Below are positions 27,589 to 35,748 of a DNA stretch of 64,000 nucleotides, piece by piece. Each line of letters starts with the position of its first letter. The first letter of the stretch is position 1. Location of the stretch: assembly GCA_963717445.1 (NCBI GenBank), contig OY970334.1, positions 2,046,001-2,110,000 of the forward strand. The letters are read 5' to 3'. A program made the translations under genes and the position numbers. The DNA comes from JAGVPT01 sp963717445 (GTDB taxonomy: Bacteria > Bacteroidota > Ignavibacteria > UBA10030 > UBA8401). The notes below the pieces were generated by a model, which was not told where the DNA came from, ran no database searches, and saw nothing but the letters and a program-made list of their open reading frames with translations.

Positions 27589-28475
27589 GTCGGCTCCGCT
27601 TCAACGACTTTTCGCTGCAGAAGGACCACCGAAAGAATAACGAGAGCGAACACAAAGCCTAATGCCGCAGCGTAGCCCATGTGGCCGAAATAGAACGCTT
27701 CGTTATAGATGTATAACATGCCGGACATTGTGCTTTCCATGGGCCCGCCGCCTGTGAGAACATACGGCTCAATGAAGAGGGAGAATCCTCCTATCGTCGA
27801 AAGCGCAACGATAAGCACCATGGTCGAGTTCAGCATCGGGAGCGTAATCTTAAAAAATTGACTGTACTTATCCGCTCCGTCGAGGCTCGCCGATTCATAA
27901 ATTTCCTTGGGAATGTTTTGCAGCCCGACAAGAAAAAGAACGACGTAAATGCCGACATTCTTCCACGTTGCCATGATTGCAATTGACGGCATTGCCAATC
28001 CCGGATCAATAAGCCACGGCACTCTCGGTATTCCGATTACATTCAACAACGAATTCAAAACACCATAGTCGTACGAGTATAGGTTTTGCCAAAGAATTGT
28101 TACAACGACGCCCGACACAACGACGGGCAAAAAGTATACTGCACGAAAAAATCCGCGGAAGGGACCTCTGGAATGCAACAACAGCGAGAATCCCAATGCC
28201 ACCACGATCTGTAACGGAATGTGAATCAAAAGGAAAACGAACGTGTTCATCATTGCCTTGAAAAATTCCGGGTCCGAAACCAGCCGGTCGAAATTTTTCA
28301 AACCGATCCATTCCATCGGCGTGACAATATTCCAGCGATGAAATATCAAGATAAAAGAAAACACAAGCGGGTAGGCGACAAACAAGAGGAAGAACACTAC
28401 GTACGGGATGATGAACAGGTAGCCGTGCCGTTCGCTTTGTCGAACCGCTTTGAGAAAATTATTCTTTTTACTCAT
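27585..28475 (-). CDS. Sugar ABC transporter permease, MalF type
   Basis: 296 residues from the ATG at 28475, which overlaps the binding-protein stop as ATGA; an earlier start nine codons upstream is less likely. Six membrane segments and an EAA loop (PKEIYESASLDGADKYSQFFKITLPMLNSTMVL) place it in the carbohydrate-uptake-1 family. It forms the channel with the MalG-type partner. Gene order binding protein, MalF, MalG is the usual one. Confidence 0.93.
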   Translation of the reverse strand: MSKKNNFLKAVRQSERHGYLFIIPYVVFFLLFVAYPLVFSFILIFHRWNIVTPMEWIGLKNFDRLVSDPEFFKAMMNTFVFLLIHIPLQIVVALGFSLLLHSRGPFRGFFRAVYFLPVVVSGVVVTILWQNLYSYDYGVLNSLLNVIGIPRVPWLIDPGLAMPSIAIMATWKNVGIYVVLFLVGLQNIPKEIYESASLDGADKYSQFFKITLPMLNSTMVLIVALSTIGGFSLFIEPYVLTGGGPMESTMSGMLYIYNEAFYFGHMGYAAALGFVFALVILSVVLLQRKVVEAEPT

Positions 28476-29785
28476 TGATCCCACTTTATTATAGAGCGAC
28501 ATCGTTGTGCGGCATCATGAACAGCTTCGGCGGGCGACTTACGCCCATAGACAGCGCATATCTCATACTCCTGTGAAATTGCATCCCAAATCTCTTTTAA
28601 ATCGGCAACGGTGTCCATCCCCCGGGTGTAGAGCGCCTGTCTGGCGAACTTTACCATCAACGGATTCTTGGCGAAGTAGTTCGCGAAAAGAGGATTTGCG
28701 AGCAAATCGCCCCGGACGGGAATCTGGTTTGTAATTTCCAGCATGAGCAAGTCGTGTTTTGCCGTTATAAGAAACTTTACAAACTCCCACGATTCTTTCG
28801 GATGCTTGGTGGTGCTAAAAATGGCGATGTTCTTGTAGTCTCCCGAAGTGTAGACCGGGCCTTGATGATCATCGGGCACGGGGAGGGGGGCTACGTCGAA
28901 GAGAATGTTCGGCGAAAACTTCGCTATCGTGGCGACTTCCCATGGGCCGGCGAAGTGGGTCGCCTTCTTTTCCAGAAGAAATGGATCGCCTCCCTGGAAA
29001 AAAGTTCGCGGGAAATATCCCTGGCTGTAGCATTGTTGGAAAAAACCAAAAACTCTTTCAGCATCCCGATTCTCAAAAGCAATGCTGTCATTTTTGAATA
29101 GTGTCTTGCCGTTCGAGGCGGCAATATAGAAAGGATAAACGTCGAAGAGGCGTTCCCACCAAATCGGGCGGATATCGCGCTCGCCCATCCAGACATCTAC
29201 TTCTCCGTCGTTGTTGGTATCGCGAGTAACTTTCTTTGCAGCAGAATAATATTCCGAATATGTCCGGGGGATTTTCTCCACGCCGACAGCGTTCAGCATT
29301 CTCATATTACAAAACATCATTACAGGATTTGTTTTCCATGGCATTTGATAGTAATGTCCGTCGCTCGTTTCGAAAATTGAAAGTAACTCCTTAGGAATTC
29401 GGGCTAATGCGATGGAGTCGAAATCAGGAAATTTGTCCAGCGCGACCAAACCGCCCGCTTGCATGTATTCCCGGAGAGCAACGGGATTAATATTCGAGCA
29501 GACATCGGGGGTCGTCTTCCCAGCAATCGCCGCAAGAAGAACTTCCTCGGTTGATTGGCTGACGGGAATGGGTTGCATACTCACCTGAATTTGAGGATGA
29601 GTACGATTCCACATTTTTACGATCGTGTCGGCAAGCTGGATTTCCTGCGGATTAGGTGCCGGCCAATAGGTGAGGGTTATCACTGTGTTATTGTTGAGGC
29701 TGGAAGCGTTTTGCCGCTCTGAACACGCCGGCAGGCAGATCAGCAGAAGAATCTCAATGGTACTCTTTCGAAAAAATGTCTTCAT
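28472..29785 (-). CDS. Extracellular sugar-binding lipoprotein of an ABC importer
   Basis: 437 residues from the ATG at 29785 (a TTG two codons upstream is possible). The signal peptide ends in a lipobox, LPAC, so the protein is lipid-anchored in the periplasm. The mature part has the family 1 binding-protein pattern: TLTYWPAPNPQEIQLADTIVKMWNRTHPQIQVSMQPI at the start and a FAGPWEVATIAKF-type hinge region later. It captures the oligosaccharide for the two following permeases, with which it overlaps by 4 bp. The ligand is inferred from context. Confidence 0.92.
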   Translation of the reverse strand: MKTFFRKSTIEILLLICLPACSERQNASSLNNNTVITLTYWPAPNPQEIQLADTIVKMWNRTHPQIQVSMQPIPVSQSTEEVLLAAIAGKTTPDVCSNINPVALREYMQAGGLVALDKFPDFDSIALARIPKELLSIFETSDGHYYQMPWKTNPVMMFCNMRMLNAVGVEKIPRTYSEYYSAAKKVTRDTNNDGEVDVWMGERDIRPIWWERLFDVYPFYIAASNGKTLFKNDSIAFENRDAERVFGFFQQCYSQGYFPRTFFQGGDPFLLEKKATHFAGPWEVATIAKFSPNILFDVAPLPVPDDHQGPVYTSGDYKNIAIFSTTKHPKESWEFVKFLITAKHDLLMLEITNQIPVRGDLLANPLFANYFAKNPLMVKFARQALYTRGMDTVADLKEIWDAISQEYEICAVYGRKSPAEAVHDAAQRCRSIIKWDQ

Positions 29786-29791
29786 CGGCAA

Positions 29792-31408
29792 TCAATCCCA
29801 CGTCTGCCATTCATAGTCGATGGAGGGAAAAGCGGTGTGGGGAAAGATACCACCTTTTTTCACCGTGTAAACATCTATCGCTTTTGGAGAGTTTTCCTCG
29901 TCGACGTAAAGCTTCTTCAATGTCTCGTCATTGATCTTCACTGCATATTTCTGTTTGAGCTGCAGGATTTTATGAAGAAGTTTACTTGTCTCTTGATATG
30001 CAAACGCATCGCGGTCGACATCCTCTTTGACTTCAGCGAACGGCCGGACAACTCCTTTATCGTCCAGATAATCCTTCTCATGTTCCTCATAGTACTTGTG
30101 AAGCGTGCTGTCGTTTTGAATAATGCTGTTGTCGATTTCGAGCTTCGCCGCCCGGTAGACCAATTTTTCTTCCCACCATGTTGTTTGCTTCACAACGCTC
30201 TCTCTTTTTTGCAAACCTCTCCGGTAGGCTTCCTGAGTCAACAATCTATCCCGCACCATGCGCCACACAAGCTGTTCGACGGAAGCGAAGTACGCATGCG
30301 GCGATTTCGTATCCAGACGGATATAAAGGTCTCTCGGCTTCTCCCAATCCAGAAAATCTCCAAAAATGAATTTGCCGTTTTTCATCGTTACCAGAATATC
30401 ATTCCTGTACAGGTCGACGGAATCGAGGCTCGAGTGGCGCTTCTGCAACGCGAGCTTTTGCTCAAGTTCCCAAGCGGCATACTTCTCGGCGGAAAGAAAT
30501 TTTTTGCCGAGATAAGCCAGCAAGAGGTTAAACGATTCCTTGTCAATGACGGGGTTCTGTTCCAGCAACATATGATGGACATAGCGGTCCGACAACGAAT
30601 CAGATCTATGCTGGAGTAATGCACGACGGACATCTTCATGCCGCTTCGTGTTCTCAGTTTCTGTTATGATTGGGTTGGTCCATGCTTCAACAATTTTTAC
30701 GATATACCATCCATCGGGCGCATGGATGGGCGGGGTCATCATACCTGCGGTCAACGAATCAATAGCAACTGCCAACGCTGAGTTCTTCATCTCAAGCTTA
30801 AACCGTGTTGTTTGCATCGACCGATTATCCGCCGTAAGGGAATCAGAGCATTGTAAGGCAAACAACGAATCGAAGGAAGCCCCAATACGCAACAGTTTCT
30901 CCTGCCTAAAGATATCTTCTTTCGTCGGTGAGAATAGCCACTTCAGGCCGAGGTGCACATTCTCCTTAGACACGCCGCGCTCAATTTCTTTGTCGGAGAT
31001 ATGGATCGTGTTGAGTACATCGTCTTTGTAAAGCTCTTCCGTAGCAAGGTCGGCTTCAACTTCAGAAAGCACCTCTTGCACTTCATGAGAAGATTGCAGA
31101 CCGCGAGCGTATCCGTCCAGCGCGAGAAGTTTTTCATAGATCATATAGGTGAGATAATGCTTCTTGGAATCTGACGCTCGTTTTGGAAAAGCAGGACCGT
31201 ATTCATAGTTAAGGAGAAACTCCTGCGCCGTGACATTCCACGGCCCGACCTCGGCGAGGATAATGGAACTGAACTTTCGATCATCCAGGAGGTAGCTCGA
31301 CGGCATGTCATTGGTGTGTTGGGCAAACACTACGGGCGAGAGTATACTTTGCAGAAAACTTATTAATGCGACGGTCGGCCAATATTGTCTAAACCTTCTA
31401 GGGTTCAT
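29792..31408 (-). CDS. Periplasmic PpiC/SurA-like peptidyl-prolyl isomerase or chaperone
   Basis: 538 residues with a signal peptide ending in VFAQ. Two parvulin-like parts can be seen: one near 150-250 (VHLGLKWLFSPTKEDIF ... MTPPIHAPDGWYIVKIVEAW, with IHAPDGWYIVKI the typical parvulin ending), and a more degenerate C-terminal part. The flanking SurA-type helical regions contain many charged residues. It should help outer-membrane proteins fold. It lies between a PorV-like protein and the ABC binding protein, an unusual place for a chaperone, so it may be dedicated to the large barrel or T9SS cargo of this locus. Start and stop are within 10 bp of its neighbours. Confidence 0.8.
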   Translation of the reverse strand: MNPRRFRQYWPTVALISFLQSILSPVVFAQHTNDMPSSYLLDDRKFSSIILAEVGPWNVTAQEFLLNYEYGPAFPKRASDSKKHYLTYMIYEKLLALDGYARGLQSSHEVQEVLSEVEADLATEELYKDDVLNTIHISDKEIERGVSKENVHLGLKWLFSPTKEDIFRQEKLLRIGASFDSLFALQCSDSLTADNRSMQTTRFKLEMKNSALAVAIDSLTAGMMTPPIHAPDGWYIVKIVEAWTNPIITETENTKRHEDVRRALLQHRSDSLSDRYVHHMLLEQNPVIDKESFNLLLAYLGKKFLSAEKYAAWELEQKLALQKRHSSLDSVDLYRNDILVTMKNGKFIFGDFLDWEKPRDLYIRLDTKSPHAYFASVEQLVWRMVRDRLLTQEAYRRGLQKRESVVKQTTWWEEKLVYRAAKLEIDNSIIQNDSTLHKYYEEHEKDYLDDKGVVRPFAEVKEDVDRDAFAYQETSKLLHKILQLKQKYAVKINDETLKKLYVDEENSPKAIDVYTVKKGGIFPHTAFPSIDYEWQTWD

Positions 31409-31416
31409 TGTGCCGC

Positions 31417-32469
31417 CTAAAAACGAAGTGCGAGGGAAAATGAATGCACGCCCTCGAGCCGTCCATAGTCCCGGTATGCATAATCAAACTTCACTGTTGA
31501 GCTGCTGGAGATGAGGTTGGACGAGACACCGATCCCAAGTGAAAGGCCTCCTTCGCTTTGGTTTAAAAAGAGGGATTGGAAGCCGCCGCGGAGAAAGATA
31601 AAATCGTGGAAGGCCAACTCGGAGCCAACGTCCACGCTCTCATAATTGTCGTTTGGATGGATTGCGTCGACTGCAACCGTCCAGCGATAATCGTCGCCTT
31701 GCAGTACATTCGTTGAGACGCCGATCTGGAACCGAAGCGGCAAGTCCCATGAGTTCATCTCAATGTCCGCCGGGATTTGATCATTAGTGCCCGGCTTGGT
31801 TGGATCGATTTGAACAAACTCCCTTGTATCGCTGCCGGCAAGCGTCATCGGTGTCCCGAAATTTGAAAGGGTCGCTCCGATAACCATACCGCCGAGAAGA
31901 TCCGTTTTAAATATCGTTCCCACATCAATAGCGAAGGCTGCAGCGCTTTCGTGCCAGATTGATTCTTGAATGAATTTTGCCGTAAAACCAACTGAGAAAC
32001 GATCGGTCAACGGCCGGGCATAGGTAAGTCCCGCAGCCAGATCACTCGCACTGAAATATTCTCCCGTCCCATCGGGCATCTCCACCGTCGTTACTGCCAT
32101 GTCGGCCATCGTAAGTGAGGTGAGACTGAAGCCGAGGGTCCCAAAATTGCCGAGCGGCCATACGAAACCACCGAAGTCGAATTTTGTATCCGCAATCCAA
32201 TCGGTGTGGGCAGCTATCACTTCCATATCGCTCATAGTGGCAATGCCAGCGGGATTCCAATACAACGCCGTGGCATCGTTTGCGAGGCTCACAAACGCTC
32301 CGCCCATGCCGATCGCAGGTGCACCGACTGAGATTTCAAGGAACGTTGCTGCGGTGGTTCCTGTCTTTGAAACGTCGAGAGCACCTTGCCCATAACTCAC
32401 GATCGGGAAGATCACGCCGACAATTATCATCCGCAAGGACTTCTTTATCACGGTAAGCTTAGGCTCCAT
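31417..32469 (-). CDS. PorV/PorQ-family outer-membrane beta-barrel protein
   Basis: 350 residues. After a signal peptide (VSYGQ) comes the family opening TTAATFLEISVGAPAIGMGGAFVSLANDATALYWNPAGIA, the UPF0164/PorV hallmark, then amphipathic strands (FGTLGFSLTSLTM, FSVGFTAKFIQES) and a C-terminal VHSFSLALRF ending in Phe. PorV carries type IX cargo from the translocon to the surface. This copy is embedded in a sugar-uptake operon. It overlaps by a single base with the stop of the giant cargo gene upstream and precedes the PpiC-like gene, so it may serve that cargo specifically. Confidence 0.85.
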   Translation of the reverse strand: MEPKLTVIKKSLRMIIVGVIFPIVSYGQGALDVSKTGTTAATFLEISVGAPAIGMGGAFVSLANDATALYWNPAGIATMSDMEVIAAHTDWIADTKFDFGGFVWPLGNFGTLGFSLTSLTMADMAVTTVEMPDGTGEYFSASDLAAGLTYARPLTDRFSVGFTAKFIQESIWHESAAAFAIDVGTIFKTDLLGGMVIGATLSNFGTPMTLAGSDTREFVQIDPTKPGTNDQIPADIEMNSWDLPLRFQIGVSTNVLQGDDYRWTVAVDAIHPNDNYESVDVGSELAFHDFIFLRGGFQSLFLNQSEGGLSLGIGVSSNLISSSSTVKFDYAYRDYGRLEGVHSFSLALRF

Positions 32470-35400
32470 TATTTCATAATAGCGAACTTGCCAATATACG
32501 ACCCGATGCCGGGAGCGTCAACATGGAAAACGTACACTCCGAAAGCAATGTCCATTCCGTCGCGTGAGATGAGATTCCAAGGCTCCTGTCCGTTATCAAT
32601 ATTGCTGCTATGATACAATGTCTGAACGAGTTGTGCGCTCATTGTATAGATATGAATCGTGCATTTGCTCGGCAGATGGATAAAATAAATGAGTCGAGGT
32701 CCACGGCCAACCTGTGTCGTTGCCGGCTCCCACGAGTCGGCACCAACATACGGATTTGGAACAACGGAAACTTTTCTAATGTCATATTTCGCCTGCTGGA
32801 CGTTAAGCGCCGGCGACGTTGTTGTGAAATCGAAGTACTCGCCAGTTCGAAATGGCTTCAATGTAGAAATCCGATAGACATCCCCTGCCTGCGGCGCTCG
32901 CTGTTGCGCCGCCGCAATCGTTGTATCCATGACCAATGTCATCGACCACGTTTTCTTGGAGCTGGGGAAATCGATTGCCGGCTTACCCGCAGAATCGCCG
33001 CATACAATGAAGATCGCATCTCCGGCATCGAACACCTGATTGTTGTTAACATCCTGAAAGATGAATTGCACGTGGTTAATGTTTTCCGTCACATTTTTTA
33101 TGATGATATTTGACGCCTGCGGCTGGCTGAAGGTGGAAGACGGGAACGAAAGATCCCCTTGTCCTTTCGCAGTAAATGTAACTTCAAAATCGGCTGGATA
33201 GTTGACCCGGCTCGGTTGATACGCTGGAGCGAAACGCGAATCAAACCCTACCAGTACGACGTAGTTGCTGTTCCCCTTCTCCCACTCGGTATTATAGCTA
33301 TCGACAATAACGTTAGGATTATTTGTGATGTTTAAAACAAAGCCACGAGCGATCGGCGACTGCTGCGGAGTGGTCAATAACTGCGTCAACGGAATGACAG
33401 TATCAAGCGAGGTCTTGTCATAAAGCCAATACCATGGATTAGGGTTATCATGAAAGGCACTGGAGTCGTTGAACTCGAGCCTGTAATTATAGTTGTTGCG
33501 AATCGAATCCGGATCCAGTATATCGACGCCGAGTGAACCCGTGCCGGGGCCTGTGGCAATAATATTGCTGACATTCGGAGGGACATAGCCTGCAGCCGGA
33601 GCATGTGGAATCACGACCGCTGTATTGATATCTGTTTTTACGTTGCCGTTGATATCGACTTTTATGGTGGCCGTGGTTTCCGAAGGCGGAATACCGACCA
33701 ACTGACCCGCTGCATTGGTGGTACTGTACCCCGCATCGTACGCGGTCACAGCGTAATAGTATGTCTGCCCGTTCTGAACCGTCGAATCGACAAACGAATG
33801 TTGCAGACCTGAATCGTTGCCAAGATAGAAGTATGCACCATTGATGCCGATCGGAGCCAGGCCTACGATGCCGTCAATGAGATCATATTGCGCAACCGGC
33901 ACCCGATACGTCGGCGTTCCGTACGCGTCGGTGACGGTCATGTCCGCGACAAAGTTTGACTCGGTGCTCCGATAAACGCGATACCCTTCGAAACTGTATC
34001 GTTGATAAAACGCGTCCCATGTTAGCTCGGCCGCGTTATCCCAGTAAAGCGTCACCCTATGGTCTCCTGCGATGGCTTTGATCGTAGGCTTATTCGGTGG
34101 TTTTGCAAATTGGTAATTTGCGTTATAGATGGATTGAACGGTCTTTTTTTTCAGGAAAAGATCGTCGCCATTCAAACCAAAGAGCAGCCCCATTGAGAAG
34201 GTTTGTGTTTCACCTGTCAGTTGGGATGTGCCTATCGTTTTGCTGTAGGTATTTCGACCGTTCATGTGGAAGAAATAGCTTGAGAACCAATTCCCGAGAT
34301 TGACTCCGATGAGCGAACCCCCGTGCGGTTGCGGGGCGGAAGTGAAGGCCGTCCAATTTCGTTCGTCGTTGTTCAGGTCGTACGTATGAACGGCCGCGAT
34401 GATGAAGCCGGTCAAGCCAATTTGGTCCGACTCGTCCTTATCAAGCGCACCAAAATTTGGTTCGCCTGGATCCGGCCTGCCGTTTCCTTCCGTTCCATCG
34501 GGATCGGGGCCGGGATATCCTGCATCTAATGGTCCTAAGCCGTCGGTACCGACATCATCGTTCAACGGCTCACCCGGGTCCCACTTTCCATTATTGTTCA
34601 AGTCGGTGTAAGACACCCAATTTGCGTTTTCATCCGCATCCCAATGTGGTCGCCAGGGGTACCCGTAGAACGCATGGAATCGAGCAGTGTCCTGTTGGAC
34701 ATTAACGATGAACGGGTCTTTGTTGACATCGGTAATGAAGACTTTTGCCAGGTTGTCCCGCCGCTCATCGGTGAGGCCGTCCCTGTCATTATCGATGTGA
34801 TCGTCCGGGATACCGGGACTTTCGAGAAATGCGTACCCCGCGAACCCGACGGGGCTCCAGTTCCCAGGACTCCCTTCAGCGACTGTGGACCAAGCGTAGG
34901 AAAGGTTCAGATCCAAATTGTAATCACCCGCGTTGTTCGACGAATTGTCATGACCGCCGATTCCCCAATCTACATACTGTGCAAAAACAGTTTTGGCGTA
35001 ATCGGTTGTCCCCATATTCGTAATGGTATAAAGCCAAAAGACAACATCCTCAGCGAGTACCTGAGACCACTGAAATCCCCGCGCGCGCACTTGCATTGCC
35101 AATCCTCCGCGCGTCGAGTCGTCCGCATCAGGATAGAAGTGATTGGTGAGAATGTATTGCCGGTCTTCATTATCGTCCATCACAAAATACGTTTCTAGGT
35201 CGGCATTCTGTACTCCATTTCCGAAGAAGCCGTTCCACCTGCCGTTCCAGGTATTGGGACGGTCGGGCCAATGGGGGGGCCAGGTTGTGGGGTCGTCGCT
35301 GCGAGCGGGACTCGATTGATACGGATTTGCATAGTTCGGAAGCGGCCACCACCCGTAAGTAACCCCGGTTGACACATCGTAGCGAGTATATTCGTAATAG

Positions 35401-35699
35401 TTTGTCTCAAGAGGATGGATAACGTTTCCATTTGGGTCTTGAGTCTCAGCCTGAACGATCACTGCCACACCGTCAATGTATGTGTGGTTCGTCCCCTTCG
35501 GCCATACACCGCTCAAGTCCGGCTCGTTCTTCCAATCCGCAACTTCGCCGAAATTATAGTAGCAGGTCTCAACGAGGTTGCCGTCCATGAGTCCCAGCTT
35601 CGTCCAATTGTGGTTCCCCTTGCTTGTGTCAATAAGCTGCTGAGCAATCACCGGCATATGCAGCGCGCCGAATAAGAATGCCAAGACGATAGGTTTCAT
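32469..35699 (-). CDS. Giant secreted T9SS-type protein paired with a TonB receptor
   Basis: 1076 residues from the ATG at 35699 (signal peptide MKPIVLAFLFGALHMPVIAQQ). The N-terminal half is rich in aromatic and Asp/Asn motifs (YTRYDVSTGVTYGWWPLPNY, calcium-loop-like DLNNNGKWDPGEPLNDD and DPDGTEGNGRPDPGEPN). An FN3-like domain begins at NKPTIKAIAGDHRVTLYWD, more beta-rich regions follow, and a C-terminal sorting-like domain ends YIGKFAIMK. I know no enzymatic family for it. It begins 50 bp after the TonB receptor and overlaps the PorV-like gene by 1 bp. That trio suggests a surface glycan-binding or gating partner for the receptor, taking the place SusD holds in classical loci. Confidence 0.8.
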   Translation of the reverse strand: MKPIVLAFLFGALHMPVIAQQLIDTSKGNHNWTKLGLMDGNLVETCYYNFGEVADWKNEPDLSGVWPKGTNHTYIDGVAVIVQAETQDPNGNVIHPLETNYYEYTRYDVSTGVTYGWWPLPNYANPYQSSPARSDDPTTWPPHWPDRPNTWNGRWNGFFGNGVQNADLETYFVMDDNEDRQYILTNHFYPDADDSTRGGLAMQVRARGFQWSQVLAEDVVFWLYTITNMGTTDYAKTVFAQYVDWGIGGHDNSSNNAGDYNLDLNLSYAWSTVAEGSPGNWSPVGFAGYAFLESPGIPDDHIDNDRDGLTDERRDNLAKVFITDVNKDPFIVNVQQDTARFHAFYGYPWRPHWDADENANWVSYTDLNNNGKWDPGEPLNDDVGTDGLGPLDAGYPGPDPDGTEGNGRPDPGEPNFGALDKDESDQIGLTGFIIAAVHTYDLNNDERNWTAFTSAPQPHGGSLIGVNLGNWFSSYFFHMNGRNTYSKTIGTSQLTGETQTFSMGLLFGLNGDDLFLKKKTVQSIYNANYQFAKPPNKPTIKAIAGDHRVTLYWDNAAELTWDAFYQRYSFEGYRVYRSTESNFVADMTVTDAYGTPTYRVPVAQYDLIDGIVGLAPIGINGAYFYLGNDSGLQHSFVDSTVQNGQTYYYAVTAYDAGYSTTNAAGQLVGIPPSETTATIKVDINGNVKTDINTAVVIPHAPAAGYVPPNVSNIIATGPGTGSLGVDILDPDSIRNNYNYRLEFNDSSAFHDNPNPWYWLYDKTSLDTVIPLTQLLTTPQQSPIARGFVLNITNNPNVIVDSYNTEWEKGNSNYVVLVGFDSRFAPAYQPSRVNYPADFEVTFTAKGQGDLSFPSSTFSQPQASNIIIKNVTENINHVQFIFQDVNNNQVFDAGDAIFIVCGDSAGKPAIDFPSSKKTWSMTLVMDTTIAAAQQRAPQAGDVYRISTLKPFRTGEYFDFTTTSPALNVQQAKYDIRKVSVVPNPYVGADSWEPATTQVGRGPRLIYFIHLPSKCTIHIYTMSAQLVQTLYHSSNIDNGQEPWNLISRDGMDIAFGVYVFHVDAPGIGSYIGKFAIMK

Positions 35700-35748
35700 C
35701 AAAGGGATTCTTTCTCGTGCTATATTATTATGACTGTGATCCATAATT

